From: Erythrobacter mangrovi | Lineage (GTDB): Bacteria > Pseudomonadota > Alphaproteobacteria > Sphingomonadales > Sphingomonadaceae | NCBI RefSeq assembly: GCF_013260645.1 | Contig: NZ_CP053921.1 | Location: forward strand, 1,371,763-1,435,762 | DNA: 64,000 nt | Direction: 5' to 3' | Shown here: piece after piece, positions 34,489-43,875 of the stretch | How positions within the stretch are numbered: the stretch's first letter is position 1 | Layout: every line of letters starts with the position of its first letter | Made by a program: the position numbers and the translations under genes | Notes under the pieces: model-generated | What the model was told of the DNA's origin: nothing | The model's input: the letters and a program-made list of their open reading frames with translations, nothing else | The model's database searches: none

Positions 34489-35215
34489 GCATGGCCAGTT
34501 CGTCAGCGTCGAGGATGATGACCTCTCGCCGGGCGGGAAGATCGATCAACCCGTCCTTCTTGAGCTTGGTAAGCTGGCGACTGACCGTCTCGATGGTCAG
34601 TCCGAGCACGTCGGCGATCTGTTGGCGAGAAAGGGGCAGGCTGACGGCCTGCGGCCCTTCGAGCCCGTTAAGAGCGCAACTCTTGTCTTCCAGGCGATCG
34701 ACCATCTCGATCAGGAAGGTTGCCAGCTTCTGTTCGGCATTCATCCGACCCAGCAGCAGCATCCAGCGCCGTGTGCGATCGAGTTCGGCCAGCGTACGCT
34801 CGAGAAGCTTGTGCTCAAGGCGAGGGTGCTCACGCGCGAACCGGTCAAAGTCGCGGCGCTCGAACACGCAGACATGCGCTTCGGTCAGGGCCTCGACGCC
34901 ATAGGGCGTAGTCTGGCCGAAGGGGCGGCCGAGGAAATCCGATGGGTAGACCAGGCCCAGAATCTGTTCCTTGCCGTCGGCGGTCTGGGTCGAAAGCTTG
35001 AGCACGCCCTCGATAACATTGGCAACGAGGATCGCTTCATCGCCTTCCCACAAGAGCTGCTCGCCGGCCTCCAGGCGGCGGCGGCGCCCGATGTCGTTGA
35101 GCAGGCCTATTTCCCGATTATCGAGATCGCCGCAAATGGCGCGATTGCGGATTGCGCAGGCATCGCAGAAATTGGTTGGGCGATCGGTGGCGGGAGCATC
35201 CATACCGTCGGCCAT
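34478..35215 (-). CDS. Crp/Fnr-family oxygen-responsive regulator (FnrL-like)
   Basis: A 245-residue regulator from ATG 35215. Cysteines 17, 20 and 28 (CDACAIRNRAIC) plus Cys116 (AHVCVFERR) form the set used by FnrL-type proteins to hold an oxygen-labile [4Fe-4S] cluster. A cyclic-nucleotide-binding-like beta roll, a dimer helix and a helix-turn-helix with ETVSRQL complete it; ETVSRxL is the FNR specificity helix, which reads TTGAT-N4-ATCAA. It should switch genes for microaerobic life, such as high-affinity oxidases. It is the upstream gene to the M24 peptidase. Confidence 0.92.
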   Translation of the reverse strand: MADGMDAPATDRPTNFCDACAIRNRAICGDLDNREIGLLNDIGRRRRLEAGEQLLWEGDEAILVANVIEGVLKLSTQTADGKEQILGLVYPSDFLGRPFGQTTPYGVEALTEAHVCVFERRDFDRFAREHPRLEHKLLERTLAELDRTRRWMLLLGRMNAEQKLATFLIEMVDRLEDKSCALNGLEGPQAVSLPLSRQQIADVLGLTIETVSRQLTKLKKDGLIDLPARREVIILDADELAMRAG

Positions 35216-35291
35216 AATGCGAAGGGACGCGAGTGCCAACCTTTGCGGTGCGTCTTGCCCCAAGGCGAGGCGGCGCTTAATCCGGCATCCC

Positions 35292-36434
35292 ATGAATCAG
35301 GACACCACGATGACCGGACGCCCCGTCATTTCCGCTACCGGGTTGTTTACGCCCGTGGAAAGCATCACCAATGAGGAACTGGTTGCTAGCTTCAACGAAT
35401 ATGTGAAGCGACACAATGAGGCCCATGCAGAGGCAATCGCCGCAGGCGAAATGGAGCCGCTGCAGGAAAGCTCGGTCGAGTTCATCGAGAAGGCGAGCGG
35501 AATCAAGGCCCGTCATGTGATGGCCAAGGAGCCGGTGCTTGATCCCGACATCATGGCCCCGCGCTGGCCCGAGCGCTCGAATGAAGAGCTGTCGATCCTG
35601 GCCGAAATTGGGGTCAAGGCGGCACGGGATGCCCTGGCGCGCGCCGGGCGTGATCCCAAGGATGTCGATGCGGTACTCTGTGCCGCCTCGAACATGGAGC
35701 GGGCCTATCCGGCGATGGCGATCGAGATCCAGCAGGCATTGGGGATCGACGGCTTCGGGTTCGACATGAACGTCGCGTGTTCCAGCGCCACATTCGGCAT
35801 CCAGACAGCCGCGGACTATATCCGCTCGGGCAATGCCCGGAGCGTGCTGGTGGTCAGCCCGGAAATTACCAGTGGCCACCTCAACTGGCGTGACCGGGAC
35901 AGCCATTTCATCTTCGGGGACGTCGCTACAGCAGTGCTGGTCGAGGATGCTGCAATCGCGCCTGCGGTGCATTGGGACATTCTAGGTACTCGCCTCAAGA
36001 CGGTGTTCTCCAACAATATTCGCAACAACTTCGGTTTCCTCAATCGTGCGAATCCCGGCAGCGAGGGGAGCGCGGACAAGCTCTTCGTCCAGGAAGGCCG
36101 CAAGGTGTTCAAGGAAGTGGTCCCGATGGTCGCCGAAATGATCGTATCGGAAGCGGGCAGGCTGGGGCTCGATCCGCATGCGTTGCGGCGGCTTTGGCTG
36201 CACCAGGCAAATGCTGGCATGAACCGCCTTATCGCGCACCGCGTGCTGGGCCATGAAGCAAATGCAGACGAGAGTCCGACCGTTCTCGATACCTATGGCA
36301 ATACGTCGAGCGCGGGCTCGATCATTGCCTTCCACCTTCACAATGAAGACCTCGCCCCAGGTGATACAGGGCTGATTTGCAGCTTCGGTGCCGGGTATTC
36401 GGCCGGCACGGTGTTTGTGCGCAAGGCCGCGTGA
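35292..36434 (+). CDS. Long FabH-type 3-oxoacyl-ACP synthase III
   Basis: From ATG 35292 the protein has 380 residues, about 50 longer than classical FabH, with an inserted charged segment near residues 28-50 (FNEYVKRHNEAHAEAIAAGEMEPLQESS). The thiolase-fold catalytic triad is complete: Cys in NVACSSATFGIQ, His in LWLHQANAGMN and Asn in YGNTSSAGSI. It should condense an acyl-CoA starter with malonyl-ACP. Divergent from fnrL with 76 bases between. A specialised role in fatty-acid initiation is possible; starter preference cannot be inferred. Confidence 0.88.
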   Translation: MNQDTTMTGRPVISATGLFTPVESITNEELVASFNEYVKRHNEAHAEAIAAGEMEPLQESSVEFIEKASGIKARHVMAKEPVLDPDIMAPRWPERSNEELSILAEIGVKAARDALARAGRDPKDVDAVLCAASNMERAYPAMAIEIQQALGIDGFGFDMNVACSSATFGIQTAADYIRSGNARSVLVVSPEITSGHLNWRDRDSHFIFGDVATAVLVEDAAIAPAVHWDILGTRLKTVFSNNIRNNFGFLNRANPGSEGSADKLFVQEGRKVFKEVVPMVAEMIVSEAGRLGLDPHALRRLWLHQANAGMNRLIAHRVLGHEANADESPTVLDTYGNTSSAGSIIAFHLHNEDLAPGDTGLICSFGAGYSAGTVFVRKAA

Positions 36435-36473
36435 CGGGTTGTGGCACCGCGCCGCTAGGCTTAAGTGGCCCCC

Positions 36474-37226
36474 ATGGCAGGTGATCTCCTAGACAACCGC
36501 GGCCGCGGCGACGTCCGCTGGTCGTTCCCCTCAATCCATCCCGAAGGACGCAAGTTCGGCGTTATCGCCGTCGTGATCAGCTTGGCTTTCCTGTTGGGCC
36601 TCGACTGGGAGATAATCGGCTGGCCGCTGTTGCTCCTTTCAGGAGGGGTGTTCGCCTTTTTTCGCGACCCGGAACGCGTGGTCCCGCAGGATGATCGCGT
36701 TATCATCGCTCCGGCCGATGGGCTGGTTTCACTGATTACCGAGGTCGAGCCGCCCGCAGAGATGATGGTCGACGACGGGACGGGGCACGACGGGCTCAGC
36801 CCAGGCAAGGTGACGCGCATCTCGATCTTCATGTCGGTGTTCGATGTACACATCAACCGCGCCCCGATCGCTGGCACGATTCGCCGCGTGATCTACATTC
36901 CGGGCAGTTTCCTCGATGCCGGTCTCGACAAGGCCAGCGAAGAGAACGAACGCCAGCATATCCTGATCGAGCGGATGGATGGTCTCAAGATCGGCTTTAC
37001 TCAGATTGCCGGCCTGGTGGCGCGGCGTATCGTGCCCTTTGTGAAGCCCGGTGACACGGTCGGGGCAGGGCAACGGATCGGCCTGATCCGGTTCGGTAGC
37101 CGGGTCGACGTCTATCTGCCGGCGGGCACCGATTCCAAGGTCCTGCTCGGCCAGCGCATTGTCGCGGGCGAAACCATTCTCGCCGAAATTGGATCGCAGC
37201 AGCTGCTCGAGGGTGTTTCGCAATGA
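36474..37226 (+). CDS. psd: Phosphatidylserine decarboxylase
   Basis: A 250-residue proenzyme of the short bacterial type. The hydrophobic N-terminus ([34 protein letters not shown]) anchors it in the inner membrane; [13 protein letters not shown] is a family signature and the self-cleavage site is the Gly-Ser in [12 protein letters not shown], whose serine becomes the pyruvoyl group. It converts phosphatidylserine to phosphatidylethanolamine. ATG 36474 is used; a GTG at 36465 is in frame. The stop overlaps pssA by four bases (ATGA). Confidence 0.93.
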   Translation: MAGDLLDNRGRGDVRWSFPSIHPEGRKFGVIAVVISLAFLLGLDWEIIGWPLLLLSGGVFAFFRDPERVVPQDDRVIIAPADGLVSLITEVEPPAEMMVDDGTGHDGLSPGKVTRISIFMSVFDVHINRAPIAGTIRRVIYIPGSFLDAGLDKASEENERQHILIERMDGLKIGFTQIAGLVARRIVPFVKPGDTVGAGQRIGLIRFGSRVDVYLPAGTDSKVLLGQRIVAGETILAEIGSQQLLEGVSQ

Positions 37227-38047
37227 GCGCTGCGCCCGACAAGACTTCGGCCGAGCCGGAGGAGCGGGCGAGGCTTGGACCCAAGGCGGCGGAGGACGAG
37301 CGTCCACTGTTGGGACGCTCGCGAGGACTTTCGCTGCGCGCCATGGTCCCCAACGCGATAACGGCAGCAGCGCTGTGTTCGGGCCTTACGGGAATCCGCT
37401 TCGCGATCTCGGAGAACTGGGGCGCTGCCGTGGTCGCGATCATCCTGGCCGGGCTTCTCGACGGGATCGACGGGCGCATCGCCCGCGCGCTCAACGCGCA
37501 ATCGCGGTTTGGCGCGGAGCTCGACAGTCTTGCTGATTCGCTTAGTTTCGGCACGGCCCCTGCGATCGTGCTCTATCTGTGGTCGCTTTCAGTCGAGCCG
37601 CGCCTGGGCTGGTTTGCCGCACTGGCTTTTGCGATCTGTTGCGCCCTGCGCCTCGCGCGCTTCAATGCGCAGATCGATGTCGAGCATCAGCCGCACAAGT
37701 CGCTGGGCTTCCTCACCGGTGTTCCGGCGCCGCTGGGTGCGGGCCTGGCCTTCGCGCCCTTCTATCTCTGGATGGCGACCGGGCTCGAGGAATTTCGCCA
37801 GCCCCTGCTGGTGGGCCCGTGGCTTGTCGCAATCGCGCTGCTGATGATTTCGAACATGGCCACGCCAAGCTGGGCGTCGCTTCGCCCACGTCGTGGAATC
37901 AGGCTGGAAGTGCTGGCCTTCGTTGGCCTGCTTTTCGCTGCGCTGCTGGTGGAGCCCTGGTGGACGCTTAGCGCGATCTGCGTCGGCTATCTGTTGCTGC
38001 TGCCATACACTCTGGTCCGCTATGCGCGGATCAAGCGACGCGGCTGA
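37223..38047 (+). CDS. pssA: CDP-diacylglycerol-serine O-phosphatidyltransferase
   Basis: A 274-residue integral membrane enzyme that makes phosphatidylserine, the substrate for Psd. The CDP-alcohol phosphotransferase motif DGx2ARx8Gx3Dx3D is intact in [26 protein letters not shown]. Several hydrophobic helices follow. A hydrophilic N-terminal tail of about 35 residues precedes the first helix. Coupled to psd by an ATGA overlap, giving a two-gene phosphatidylethanolamine operon. Confidence 0.94.
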   Translation: MSAAPDKTSAEPEERARLGPKAAEDERPLLGRSRGLSLRAMVPNAITAAALCSGLTGIRFAISENWGAAVVAIILAGLLDGIDGRIARALNAQSRFGAELDSLADSLSFGTAPAIVLYLWSLSVEPRLGWFAALAFAICCALRLARFNAQIDVEHQPHKSLGFLTGVPAPLGAGLAFAPFYLWMATGLEEFRQPLLVGPWLVAIALLMISNMATPSWASLRPRRGIRLEVLAFVGLLFAALLVEPWWTLSAICVGYLLLLPYTLVRYARIKRRG

Positions 38048-38273
38048 TCGAGGCTTTCACCGGCTGGCGCGTCCCGCCACGACCGAATCCCGAACACCCT
38101 CCCGCTGAAATCGTGGGGCGCAGATCCGGCAGCGGTGCCACGATCGCCGTGCGGATCACTTCGCGTCGCAGCTGGCCGAAAGCGGACCACCAGCGCAGGC
38201 CGCTATCGGCCAGCACGCCCAGCGCTGCGACGGCAGTGAGGGCGAAGAGTGCGACTAGGAACAATGCGAACAT
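38031..38273 (-). CDS. Small predicted membrane protein of unknown function
   Basis: An 80-residue frame from ATG 38273 with GGGAG nine bases upstream. Residues 1-20 (MFALFLVALFALTAVAALGV) form one hydrophobic helix, then a basic stretch (LRREVIRTAIVAPLPDLRP) and a glycine-rich tail. It overlaps the pssA 3' end by 17 bases on the opposite strand. No family is recognised; a good ribosome site and an intact start-to-helix design support it being real. Confidence 0.5.
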   Translation of the reverse strand: MFALFLVALFALTAVAALGVLADSGLRWWSAFGQLRREVIRTAIVAPLPDLRPTISAGGCSGFGRGGTRQPVKASISRVA

Positions 38274-38623
38274 AGCAAATTCTCCCTGCCCGACTGTTGA
38301 AAGCTCTGTTGACAGCCAGGGGATATCTGGTGGAAAACCCGTATTGCCCGCCGGTCGTTCCGGCGATGAGAACAATGTTCCTGTTTTGTTCTCACAAGTC
38401 AAGCGCTTTTCGCGCCGGGTTTTCGTTTTTTTACGACGAATGGAGGGTGGATTTCCCTCTCGATGACGGCTAAGGGCGCGCGGTCCGCAACGGATTCGGC
38501 CAATTCGGCCTTTTCGTAGTCGGGCAAATCCACATGGAAAGCGCACATACCGGTGCTCGTCGCGGGACACTCCGCATAACGGGTTCCAGCTTTCCAGAGG
38601 CAGAACCGGAAAGGAATATGATT
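38274..38623. other. 350-base intergenic region: rpsB promoter and leader
   Basis: No convincing gene. It contains an AT-rich block with a T tract near 38424-38432, a GAGGG-N7-CCCTC hairpin (38443-38459) and a self-complementary GGCC-AATTC-GGCC followed by TTTT (38498-38514). These could be a leader structure for feedback control by ribosomal protein S2, but I could not define a convincing -10/-35 pair. The ribosome site AAGGA before rpsB lies at 38611-38615. Confidence 0.4.
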
Positions 38624-39376
<753 letters not shown>

Positions 39377-39380
39377 GCCT

Positions 39381-39421
39381 TTCGGTGACCGGGCGCAGCA
39401 ACGCGCCCGTCACATACCGAA
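39381..39421 (+). terminator. rpsB-tsf intergenic hairpin (attenuator candidate)
   Basis: TTCGG, TGAC and GGGCGC pair with GCGCCC, GTCA and CCGAA around an AGCAAC loop, with a single-base bulge and a short internal loop. There is no T tract, so it is more likely an attenuator or RNA-stability element than a full terminator. An rpsB-tsf intergenic attenuator is known in E. coli. Confidence 0.5.
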
Positions 39422-39490
39422 GCTACGCGCCGGGCCGCTCATCGAAGCTGGCCCGGTGCCCGCACTTGAGATTTGAGAAGGAATTATACC

Positions 39491-40426
39491 ATGGCTGCAT
39501 TCACTGCCGCTGACGTGAAGGCTCTGCGCGAAAAGACCGGCGCGGGGATGATGGACGCCAAGAAGGCGCTCGACGAAGCCAATGGCGACATGGAAGCCGC
39601 GGTCGACGCGCTGCGTGCCAAGGGCCTTGCCACCGCACAGAAGAAGTCGAGCCGTACTGCGGCCGAGGGCCTGATCGGCGTATCCGTTCAGGGTACCAAG
39701 GGCGTGGCGGTAGAAGTCAATTCGGAAACCGACTTCGTCGCCAAGAACGACAAGTTCCAGGACTTCGTGCGCAAGACCACCGCGGTCGCGCTGGACCTGG
39801 ACAGTGACGATGTCGACGCGCTGAAGGCCGCTGCCTATCCCGATGGCGGCACCGTGTCCGACAAGCTGACCGACAATGTCGCCACCATTGGCGAAAACCA
39901 GCAGGTCCGCCGCATGAAGACCGTGTCAGTCGCGCAGGGCGCGGTTGTCGCCTATATGCACAATGCGGTTTCCCCCGATGCGCAGGACCTTGGCAAGATC
40001 GGCGTGCTGGTGGCGCTTGAAGGCGATGCCAGCGCCGATGTGCTTGCTACTCTGGGCCGCGATATTGCCCAGCACGCGGCTGCCATGTTCCCGCTGGCGC
40101 TGGACGCCGATGGCCTTGACCCGGAGGTGATCGAGCGCGAGCGCAAGATTGCTGCCGAAAAGGCGGCCGAAAGCGGCAAGCCCGAAAACGTGCAGGAAAA
40201 GATGGTTGAAGGCGCGGTGAAGAAATACGCCAAGGAAAACGCGCTGCTTAGCCAGATTTTCGTGAAGGACGGCAAGGCAACGATCGAAGAATATGTTGCC
40301 CGCACTGCGAAGGAAGCAGGCAGCTCGATCAAGCTGGTCGATTATGTCCGCTTCCAGCTTGGCGAAGGCATCGAGAAGGAAGAGAGCGACTTCGCTGCCG
40401 AAGTCGCCGCTGCCGTCGCCGGCTAA
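39491..40426 (+). CDS. tsf: Elongation factor Ts
   Basis: From ATG 39491 the protein is 311 residues. The N-terminal UBA-like helices and signature [19 protein letters not shown] are followed by the core motif [13 protein letters not shown], which displaces GDP from EF-Tu. The C-terminal coiled-coil region includes [32 protein letters not shown]. In most alphaproteobacteria pyrH and frr follow directly; here they are over 6 kb away. Confidence 0.97.
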   Translation: MAAFTAADVKALREKTGAGMMDAKKALDEANGDMEAAVDALRAKGLATAQKKSSRTAAEGLIGVSVQGTKGVAVEVNSETDFVAKNDKFQDFVRKTTAVALDLDSDDVDALKAAAYPDGGTVSDKLTDNVATIGENQQVRRMKTVSVAQGAVVAYMHNAVSPDAQDLGKIGVLVALEGDASADVLATLGRDIAQHAAAMFPLALDADGLDPEVIERERKIAAEKAAESGKPENVQEKMVEGAVKKYAKENALLSQIFVKDGKATIEEYVARTAKEAGSSIKLVDYVRFQLGEGIEKEESDFAAEVAAAVAG

Positions 40427-40450
40427 GCGGAAACGCTTCCTACAGGATTG

Positions 40451-40481
40451 GGCCGCCGGAGTTCGCTTCGGCGGCCTTTTT
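40451..40481 (+). terminator. Terminator after tsf
   Basis: GGCCGCCG (40451-40458) pairs with CGGCGGCC (40469-40476) around a ten-base loop and is followed by five T residues. Confidence 0.85.
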
Positions 40482-40589
40482 CGTATGTGTCGGGTCGAGG
40501 CGGCGGGAGCTTGTTGACGAAGTACAGACGGGGGTTCGCCTTTCCGTAGGGAAGCGCGTCGCGGAGGCGGGAATTACGATATGAAGGAG

Positions 40590-40633
40590 CCGACGCGAAG
40601 CTAGCGCGCGCGTTTCGAGTAGGAAATACGGTT
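40590..40633. repeat. Imperfect direct repeat, copy A
   Basis: Aligns over 44 bases with 41744-41785 (42 bases): roughly four in five positions match, with one 2-base gap and an exact 12-base end (GGAAATACGGTT at 40622-40633). Lies between the tsf terminator and the convergent hypothetical gene. Confidence 0.6.
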
Positions 40634-40652
40634 GGACCTGCATGGCTGAGCA

Positions 40653-41465
40653 CTAGAGCGCGAGCGCTACCAGCTCGACCCGCAACACTTTTCCGTGATG
40701 CTCCTTGACCAGCACCAGGCCCACGTCGGGGCAGTAGAACTTCTCCTCGATCGAGCCACGTTCCAGCGCGGTCCATTCCTTGGTCACCACACAGTTGTGC
40801 AGGTCATGATCGAACACCTCGCTGTTGTAGAGCGAGATCCACGCACCGGTGCGCAGCACCTTGGCCTGATCCTCGGCAAAACCCTCGTAGTACTCTTGAT
40901 AGTACTCGGTGCCCGGCGTGGGCTCGGCAAGCATCTGAATGCCGGCCACGGCGCCGTTCACACCGGCCTCCCATGAGCCGTCGTTGGGCTCGCAATTTCC
41001 CGCACCATCGCAGTCTTGCGAGTATTCGCCGAGGTACCAGACATTGCCGCTGTCGTCCTGTGCGAACCAGTCTTCGGTGTCTTCGACAAGCTCACCAGCG
41101 TCGTACCCATCACAGGCCTCGTCTTCATAGGCGGCATCATGAACAACCCGCGTATCGATCCCCGCCACCGCCCGGACATCGGAAGTGACCGTCACAACGT
41201 TCCATTCGCACCCGTCTTCGCCTTCACCCATGTACGTAAGGACCGTGCCCGGAACGAGCGGGAAGTATTGGTTGTGAATGTCGAGCGGACTTGAGAAATT
41301 CGCCGGATCATAGATCAGTTCGATCTTTCCTCCGCCGTAGGCCCACGCGGGCATCAGCAAAAGAATCGCCGCGCCAAACAAGACGAGGGCCTGGAGTGCG
41401 AAGTGGGCCCACCTGCCCTTCACAGGCGGCAAGAGGGTCATCTCATGTTTGGTCAGCATTGGCAT
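40653..41465 (-). CDS. Hypothetical membrane-anchored, extracytoplasmic acidic protein
   Basis: A 270-residue protein from ATG 41465 (GGAAG five bases upstream). A hydrophobic helix at about residues 20-40 (FALQALVLFGAAILLLMPAWAYG) is either a signal peptide or anchor. The rest is strongly acidic with seven cysteines (EDGCEWN, DEACDGYD, SQDCDGAGNCEPND, HNCVVT, FYCPDVG), suggesting disulfides outside the cytoplasm, and many aromatic residues (WYLGEYSQ, YYQEYYEGF). I do not recognise the family. It lies in the islet that separates tsf from pyrH and is bracketed by two repeat copies. Confidence 0.7.
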   Translation of the reverse strand: MPMLTKHEMTLLPPVKGRWAHFALQALVLFGAAILLLMPAWAYGGGKIELIYDPANFSSPLDIHNQYFPLVPGTVLTYMGEGEDGCEWNVVTVTSDVRAVAGIDTRVVHDAAYEDEACDGYDAGELVEDTEDWFAQDDSGNVWYLGEYSQDCDGAGNCEPNDGSWEAGVNGAVAGIQMLAEPTPGTEYYQEYYEGFAEDQAKVLRTGAWISLYNSEVFDHDLHNCVVTKEWTALERGSIEEKFYCPDVGLVLVKEHHGKVLRVELVALAL

Positions 41466-41851
41466 CGCCACTTCCACTATCTGTGCGAGATTGGCTCCCT
41501 GAATCCACTGAGCTAGTTCGAACGTCGATTGTCCCTTGGCTGGATTGTTCAAGCCTGGATCGAGCAATTTTGCGCAGTAACCGTCAATTCCCCAAGGCAG
41601 CTGCGTCTATTCAAGTTGGCAAAAGCCGACTCGCTCAGCCTTGTGATCATACACCGAACGATGACCAGCCGGCAAAGGATCGCCTCTCGCCGGCCCAAAC
41701 CAGATGAACTGCTCACTCATCTCGTGGTCACGGTTCGAACGAACCGATGCGAAGTTTGCGTGTGCACGGAGTGGGAAATACGGTTCTTACGGGATCCCTA
41801 TGGACGGCCTAATCCCGTCACGACCATTCGCTCTCTCTCGGCAATTGGGTC
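41466..41851. other. 386-base region without a convincing gene
   Basis: Short frames exist on both strands (for example 41529-41855 plus) but they lack ribosome sites and recognisable domains. The region holds repeat copy B and a 14-base inverted repeat GGTTCG-AA-CGAACC at 41732-41745, which abuts that copy. It is otherwise featureless. Confidence 0.5.
41744..41785. repeat. Imperfect direct repeat, copy B
   Basis: Second copy of the 40590-40633 repeat in the same orientation, about 1.15 kb away, with the shared 12-base end at 41774-41785. Preceded immediately by a GGTTCG...CGAACC inverted repeat not present beside copy A. Confidence 0.6.
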
Positions 41852-42271
41852 CTAGACACTCCGCCGTCGCCAATCGAACCCGAGCTGGAGGCTGCAGCTT
41901 GCGCTGGTCAATGAGATCGTCACCCGACCGCCAGTCCGATTGGGGATGAAGGGAATATAGAACTGCCGAAAAGTTCCGTCCTCGCGGGCGCTTAGCCGGT
42001 ACTCGACGCCAGGAATCCGTCCATCGATTTCCTGCGCCGCATCGTTGGTCAGCCGGTACCGCACGGGTTCCCCGGAACGGAATCCGACTGCCGAAATCCG
42101 GTAGAACAGCCCGTTGCCGATGATGTCTGCCCGGCAGGTGCCCGTCTCGACCTCGTCGACCAGGCGCCAGCCTCTCGCGATAGTGATGTCTTCGCTCGCA
42201 GAAGCCGGGAAGGGCAGTGTGATCGCCAATACTGCCAAGGCGATCTTCGACATGCCGTGCGCTTTGCTCAT
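41852..42271 (-). CDS. Small exported protein of unknown function
   Basis: A 139-residue protein from ATG 42271 (GGGGG seven bases upstream) with a signal peptide (MSKIALAVLAITLPFPASASE). The mature part, about 115 residues, is beta-rich with two cysteines (TGTCRADI near the start and SASCSLQL near the end) that could form one disulfide, and segments such as RYRLTNDAAQEIDG and RFYIPFIPNRTGG suggest a small immunoglobulin-like or pilin-like fold. No named family recognised. In the accessory islet, same strand as the gene before it. Confidence 0.65.
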   Translation of the reverse strand: MSKAHGMSKIALAVLAITLPFPASASEDITIARGWRLVDEVETGTCRADIIGNGLFYRISAVGFRSGEPVRYRLTNDAAQEIDGRIPGVEYRLSAREDGTFRQFYIPFIPNRTGGRVTISLTSASCSLQLGFDWRRRSV

Positions 42272-42400
42272 ATGCACCCCCGCGATGGATGCAGCCAGAC
42301 TAGCACCTGTGGCCAAGGGTGCGGCGCCCAATCTTTGCCTTGCTTAGAAACGGGACAATGCGATGGCCCGAGCTTCCGAAGGGCTTAATGAGGGGCGTAT

Positions 42401-43288
42401 TCAGAAATCGAACGTGCCGGAGAAGATCGGTACGCTTGTCCCCGAAACGCTGGTCCTGATTTCCGGACCGACGCGCCATGCGCGCGCGGCGATCAGGCTG
42501 GGACGACCCATCTCCAGCCCCTGGTGCACGGTGAAGTCGATTTCGTCGCCGCCTAGCCGATCGAGCAGCAGGCCGGCCAATGGCGCGTTGGCGCTGCCCG
42601 TTGCGGGATCTTCCCAGGTTCCGGCCAGCGGCGCGAACATGCGCGCCCACAGGGTCCGCTCTTCGCGGGCGTAGACGAACAGCGAGAAGCGCCCGTTGAG
42701 TTCAGGATAGTCATCGGCGGCGCGATGGAAGGCCGCCAGATCGGGGGTGCAGCGCGCCACGGCGTCGCGTTCGATCTCGGCGAAGATATAGGGATTGCCG
42801 CAGGTCGCGAAGATGGGGGCGTGGGTCGTCGCGACGATGTCGCTCGCCGCGATCTGCAGGCATTCGGCGATGCGCTCGTGCGGGAACTCCATGCCCATGA
42901 CCACCGGCTGCGGGGCCTCGACCGTACCGCCCACAGGCGAGCCGTTCGCATCCCGCGAAAGCGTGACCTTGGCGATGCCGGCGGGGATTTCGAGCCGTGC
43001 CATATCGCCATCGATCATGCCCTTCCGTGCCATGACGAATGCGGTTCCGATCATCGGATGGCCCGCGAAGGGCATTTCATGCTTGCGGTTGAATATCCGC
43101 ACGCGGGCGTCGTTCGCGGGATCGGCGGCACGGAGGACGAAGGTCGTCTCGCTATAGTTCATTTCGGCAGCCAGTGCCTGCATCGTGGCATCGTCGATGG
43201 CGTCGGCTTCGACGAACACGGCCAGCGGATTGCCGCCAAAGCGCCGGTCGGTGAACACGTCGACGGTTTCGAAACGCACGGATGCCAT
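42401..43288 (-). CDS. PhzF-family isomerase
   Basis: A 295-residue protein of the PhzF/diaminopimelate-epimerase fold, starting at ATG 43288 behind a strong AGGAGG. The hallmark N-terminal half FETVDVFTDRRFGGNPLAVF, the catalytic-region NYSETTFVL, FNRKHEMPFAGHPMIGTA and the C-terminal GTWEDPATGSANAPLAGLLL are all present. Most members are uncharacterised isomerases rather than phenazine enzymes, and no other phenazine gene is nearby. Divergent from an ArsR-like regulator whose gene starts within 50 bases. Confidence 0.93.
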   Translation of the reverse strand: MASVRFETVDVFTDRRFGGNPLAVFVEADAIDDATMQALAAEMNYSETTFVLRAADPANDARVRIFNRKHEMPFAGHPMIGTAFVMARKGMIDGDMARLEIPAGIAKVTLSRDANGSPVGGTVEAPQPVVMGMEFPHERIAECLQIAASDIVATTHAPIFATCGNPYIFAEIERDAVARCTPDLAAFHRAADDYPELNGRFSLFVYAREERTLWARMFAPLAGTWEDPATGSANAPLAGLLLDRLGGDEIDFTVHQGLEMGRPSLIAARAWRVGPEIRTSVSGTSVPIFSGTFDF

Positions 43289-43334
43289 GGAACCTCCTCT
43301 TGACGAGTGGTTCGGTAGTTGGCAAAAAAACGAA

Positions 43335-43637
43335 ATGCAAGGCGAAAAGATCTATCGTGTCCTGGCCAATGCGCACCGACTGCAGATCCTCGAATGGCTC
43401 AAGGACCCGGCCGCCAACTTCCCGCCGCAGGTCGACGGCGACCTGGTGGAAGACGGCGTGTGCGCGGTGCTGATTGCCAAGAAGCTGGGGCTGACACCCT
43501 CGACACTCAGCGAGCATATGCGCCTGCTGGTGGAGGCGGATTTCGTCACGCCCAAGCGGATCAAGCAATGGACCTTCTACCGCCGCAATGAGGGGCGGAT
43601 TGCCGAAATTGGTAAGGCGCTCGCCAACGGTTTGTAG
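43335..43637 (+). CDS. ArsR-like winged-helix regulator
   Basis: A 100-residue protein from ATG 43335: helix-turn-helix of the ArsR/HTH_20 type (EKIYRVLANAHRLQILEWLKDP..., VLIAKKLGLTPSTLSEHMRLLVEADFVTPKRIKQWTFYRRNE). One cysteine (DGVCAVL) lies where metal or redox sensing could occur. An alternative ATG at 43287 would overlap the phzF start; neither has a good ribosome site. The tight divergent arrangement suggests it controls phzF and itself. Confidence 0.85.
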   Translation: MQGEKIYRVLANAHRLQILEWLKDPAANFPPQVDGDLVEDGVCAVLIAKKLGLTPSTLSEHMRLLVEADFVTPKRIKQWTFYRRNEGRIAEIGKALANGL

Positions 43638-43875
43638 GCGGGTAGGTCTCCAGAAGGGCTGACATTTGGAAACCGGTCGGATCCGCCGTGTAATTTTGAC
43701 TCTGCGGGGCGTCGGCACGGTGCGGTGACGCACTCTCGACCGCTTGTTACACGTGGTTTGCCGACCAGTGTCCGAAGTGCAATGCAGAGGCCTATCTAGA
43801 ATATCTAATAATCAACTGATTATTCATAGTCTCACCAAATAACGTTGTGCAATCAACGGCATTGCGGAGAGTAGT
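43638..43875. other. Intergenic region with inverted repeat, upstream of the DUF2314 gene
   Basis: No gene. Composition shifts to visibly AT-rich from about 43795. Contains a perfect AATAATCA-AC-TGATTATT inverted repeat at 43807-43824, about 50 bases before the next ATG, which may be an operator or the relic of an insertion boundary. Confidence 0.45.
43807..43824. repeat. Perfect inverted repeat in AT-rich intergenic DNA
   Basis: AATAATCA-AC-TGATTATT, two 8-base arms with a 2-base centre, about 50 bases upstream of the DUF2314 start. It could be an operator or a mobile-element scar. Confidence 0.5.

Noticed and set aside
41529..41855. A 108-codon plus-strand frame in the islet gap
   Set aside because: No ribosome site or domain; it crosses repeat copy B and looks like noncoding sequence.
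42401..43288. Phenazine biosynthesis cluster suggested by PhzF
   Set aside because: Only phzF is present; PhzF-family proteins are widespread without phenazine production.
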